Assembly (NCBI GenBank): GCA_905221605.1
Contig: CAJNDS010002369.1
Span: forward strand, 186,001 to 250,000
Source of the DNA: Symbiodinium natans
Taxonomy: Eukaryota > Sar > Dinophyceae > Suessiales > Symbiodiniaceae
Direction of reading: 5' to 3'
DNA: 64,000 bases
The notes beneath the pieces are model-generated. The model was not told the DNA's origin, did no database searches, and worked only from the letters and a program-made list of their open reading frames with translations. Both the position numbers and the translations under genes were made by a program. Positions 62,450 through 64,000 of the stretch are shown here, in pieces. Each line of letters starts with the position of its first letter. Positions within the stretch are counted from its first letter, which is position 1.

Positions 62450-63470
62450 CCAAGAAGTGTGTCTTGGCACAGCCAGCCCCATTTGCGAACACAACATTCT
62501 TTAAGGTGTTGGAACACAACTTGTGAAGCAATTCTCTTGACTGCGTGACTTTCTTCTAAGCAAGCCTGTTGGAACAAATCCAGAAGGCCAAGATGTAGCA
62601 GGCTAGCACATTTAAAACGTGCGGGGGGGGGGGGGGAGGGAGCCAAGATCTTTATTCGGCTTCATTAGGCTTCGACGTAACGGGATCCTCATCCAAAAGG
62701 AAGGAGGGTGCTAGCCATGGGGTTTAGTAGAGTTTAAAGTTTCGGGCTTCGGGATCAGGATCCCCCGACCCCCCCCCCCCCCCTGGAACCCTAAACCCTA
62801 AACCCTAAATCCTAAACCCTAAACCCCAGACTGCCCCAGACCTTCAGCAAGGTGTCGAGATACAGCTCTCTGGAGATCTGCGACCTGGCTTTCGGAGAGC
62901 TTCAAGGAGACACGGCAAGTTTGAGAGGTTGAGTTTTCGGATAAGCCTAAACCCCAAACCCTAAACCCTAAACCCCGAACCCTGAACCCAGATCCCTAAA
63001 CCCTGAACCCTAATAAACCCGAATAAACCCTAACAAACCCTAACAAACCCTAATAAACCCTAATAAACCCTGAACAACCCTAGGGCTTTAGGGGTTGGGG
63101 TGTTGGGGTTCAAGAACTACCACACCCTCAGCCCTTCAACACAAAACCCTTCAACACTTCAAGCCTTAAAGCCGTAAACCCTTAAATAAGGGTTTAGGTT
63201 TTAGGGTTTCGGGTTCAGGGTTAAACCCACTACCCCTCCGACAAGCAACCGCGATACCCTTTCTAGCCCAGGAACCATTTGATAATAAGGGCACCCCTTT
63301 TTTCGGGTTGGTTCCTGTATAAAGGAAACCTGAACCCTAAACCCTAAACCCTAAACCCTAAACCCTAAACCCTAAACCCTAAAAGGGGTACCACTGGGCT
63401 ACCAAGTACCATCCCAGAACTCCTTCAACTCTGTCCTGGGCTCCTCTGGACAAGTCATAGGACTGCTGAG
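62450..63470 (-). CDS. exon islands at right end, unknown gene
   Basis: 63470-63411, joined in frame across an element intron to about 63254: SYDLSRGAQDRVEGVLGW. 62910-62828: LKLSESQVADLQRAVSRHLA. 62625-62450: CASLLHLGLLDLFQQACLE followed by HAVKRIASQVVFQHLKECC. The last is a 55-codon amphipathic helical stretch. No family recognised. Confidence 0.48.
62920..63240. repeat. telomere-like variants, no gene seen
   Basis: CCCTAAA passes into CCCTAATAAA and CCCTAACAAA variants (63000-63080), then degenerate copies. Nothing coding evident. Confidence 0.65.
63259..63406. mobile_element. family A element acting as intron, TACC target duplication
   Basis: Inverted ends CTTTCTAGCCC and GGGCTACCAAG, flanked by TACC (63255-63258, 63407-63410), with a 7-copy CCCTAAA array inside. 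On minus, splicing GTACTTGG...GAAAG fuses VEGVLGW to a following in-frame segment. Confidence 0.75.
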
Positions 63471-63475
63471 GCTTA

Positions 63476-63547
63476 GGGTTTAGGGTTTAGGGTTTAGGGT
63501 TTAGGGTTTAGGGTTTAGGGTTTAGGGTTTAGGGTTTAGGGTTTAGG
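63476..63547 (+). repeat. TTTAGGG array
   Basis: About ten perfect heptamers adjacent to the exon island 63411-63470. A CCCTAAA block at 63665-63740 faces it. The remaining 260 bases to the window end hold degenerate copies and no clear exon. Confidence 0.88.
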
Positions 63548-64000
63548 GCTTCGGGGTATCGGGATTCAGTTGATGCTTTTAGGGCTTTTGGGTTTTCGAG
63601 CTACAGGGCCAAGACCTGAAAACCCTCAACCCTAGACACCCTAAGCCCTAAGCCCCAAGCCCTACACCCTAAACCCTAAACCCTAAACCCTAAACCCTAA
63701 ACCCTAAACCCTACACCCTAAACCCTAAACCCTAAACCCTTCCCCCCGTCAACCTTGACTGTGGGTCAAGGACGGTAAGGAGCAGCTCACCTGACACGAG
63801 GGAGATTTTCGGGGACTGTTGGCGAACCAAGGGCTGCAAGGTTCTTAGGGTTTAGGGTTTAGGGTTCAGGGTTCAGGTTCAGGGTTCAGGGTTCAGGGTT
63901 TAGGGTTTAGGGGGCCTAGGTTTCTTCGAAGGGTTCTTGGGGTTCGGATAGTCTTGCTGAGTTGGACTTCCGCTAGTCAAGTATGAACAAAAGCCCTCTG

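Noticed and set aside
1-64000. Window interpreted as a subtelomere or chromosome end
   Set aside because: TTTAGGG blocks are short, occur in both orientations, are spread evenly, and several lie in introns of conserved genes (OTU1, LspA-like, membrane paralogues).

Overview
The window reads as nuclear DNA of a dinoflagellate (inference). Three observations support this: TTTAGGG (plant/dinoflagellate-type telomere) repeats occur hundreds of times in both orientations throughout the window; the recognised genes are split into many short exons whose introns start with GT, GC or GA and end with AG; and nearly all believable coding lies on the minus strand, as in the long one-way gene clusters of dinoflagellates. 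It is not a chromosome end. The arrays are short, face both ways and sit inside introns.

Layout, in transcription order (minus strand, high to low coordinates). From 64 to 55.6 kb there are about twenty exon islands of one or more unrecognised genes. From 55.4 to 39.3 kb lies a ten-exon OTU1/YOD1-type deubiquitinase (UIM, OTU domain, C-terminal C2H2 finger). Its last large intron (47.8-39.7 kb) contains a complete gene for a polytopic membrane protein (47.46-41.88 kb). A paralogue of that membrane protein gene follows downstream (37.76-30.54 kb). From 30.4 to 26.7 kb there are unassigned islands. From 26.5 to 23.76 kb lies a multi-exon gene matching bacterial lipoprotein signal peptidase (LspA/SPase II). 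From 23.65 to 16 kb there are islands rich in membrane segments. From 16 to 5.5 kb there are many unrecognised islands, and from 5.2 to 2.4 kb a locus with TPR-like exons.

The main result comes from aligning the two membrane-protein paralogues. Six introns are present in one copy and absent from the other. Most are flanked by 4-5 bp direct repeats, and several contain TTTAGGG arrays and inverted-repeat ends seen at many other places in the window. The telomere-like repeats therefore travel in, or accumulate in, transposon-like introns (introners). At least six inverted-repeat or conserved-end element families are recognisable; one has 8-bp target duplications.

Other repeats include an AAACCAAAC-based satellite (31.5-32.2 kb), a repeat with G-tract/C-tract arms (48.7-49.3 kb), a 75-bp satellite (49.3-50.05 kb), and several simple-sequence tracts. 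No rRNA, tRNA, CRISPR or prokaryotic operon was seen. Exon calls rest on hand translation. Where an island is open in two frames or on both strands this is stated.
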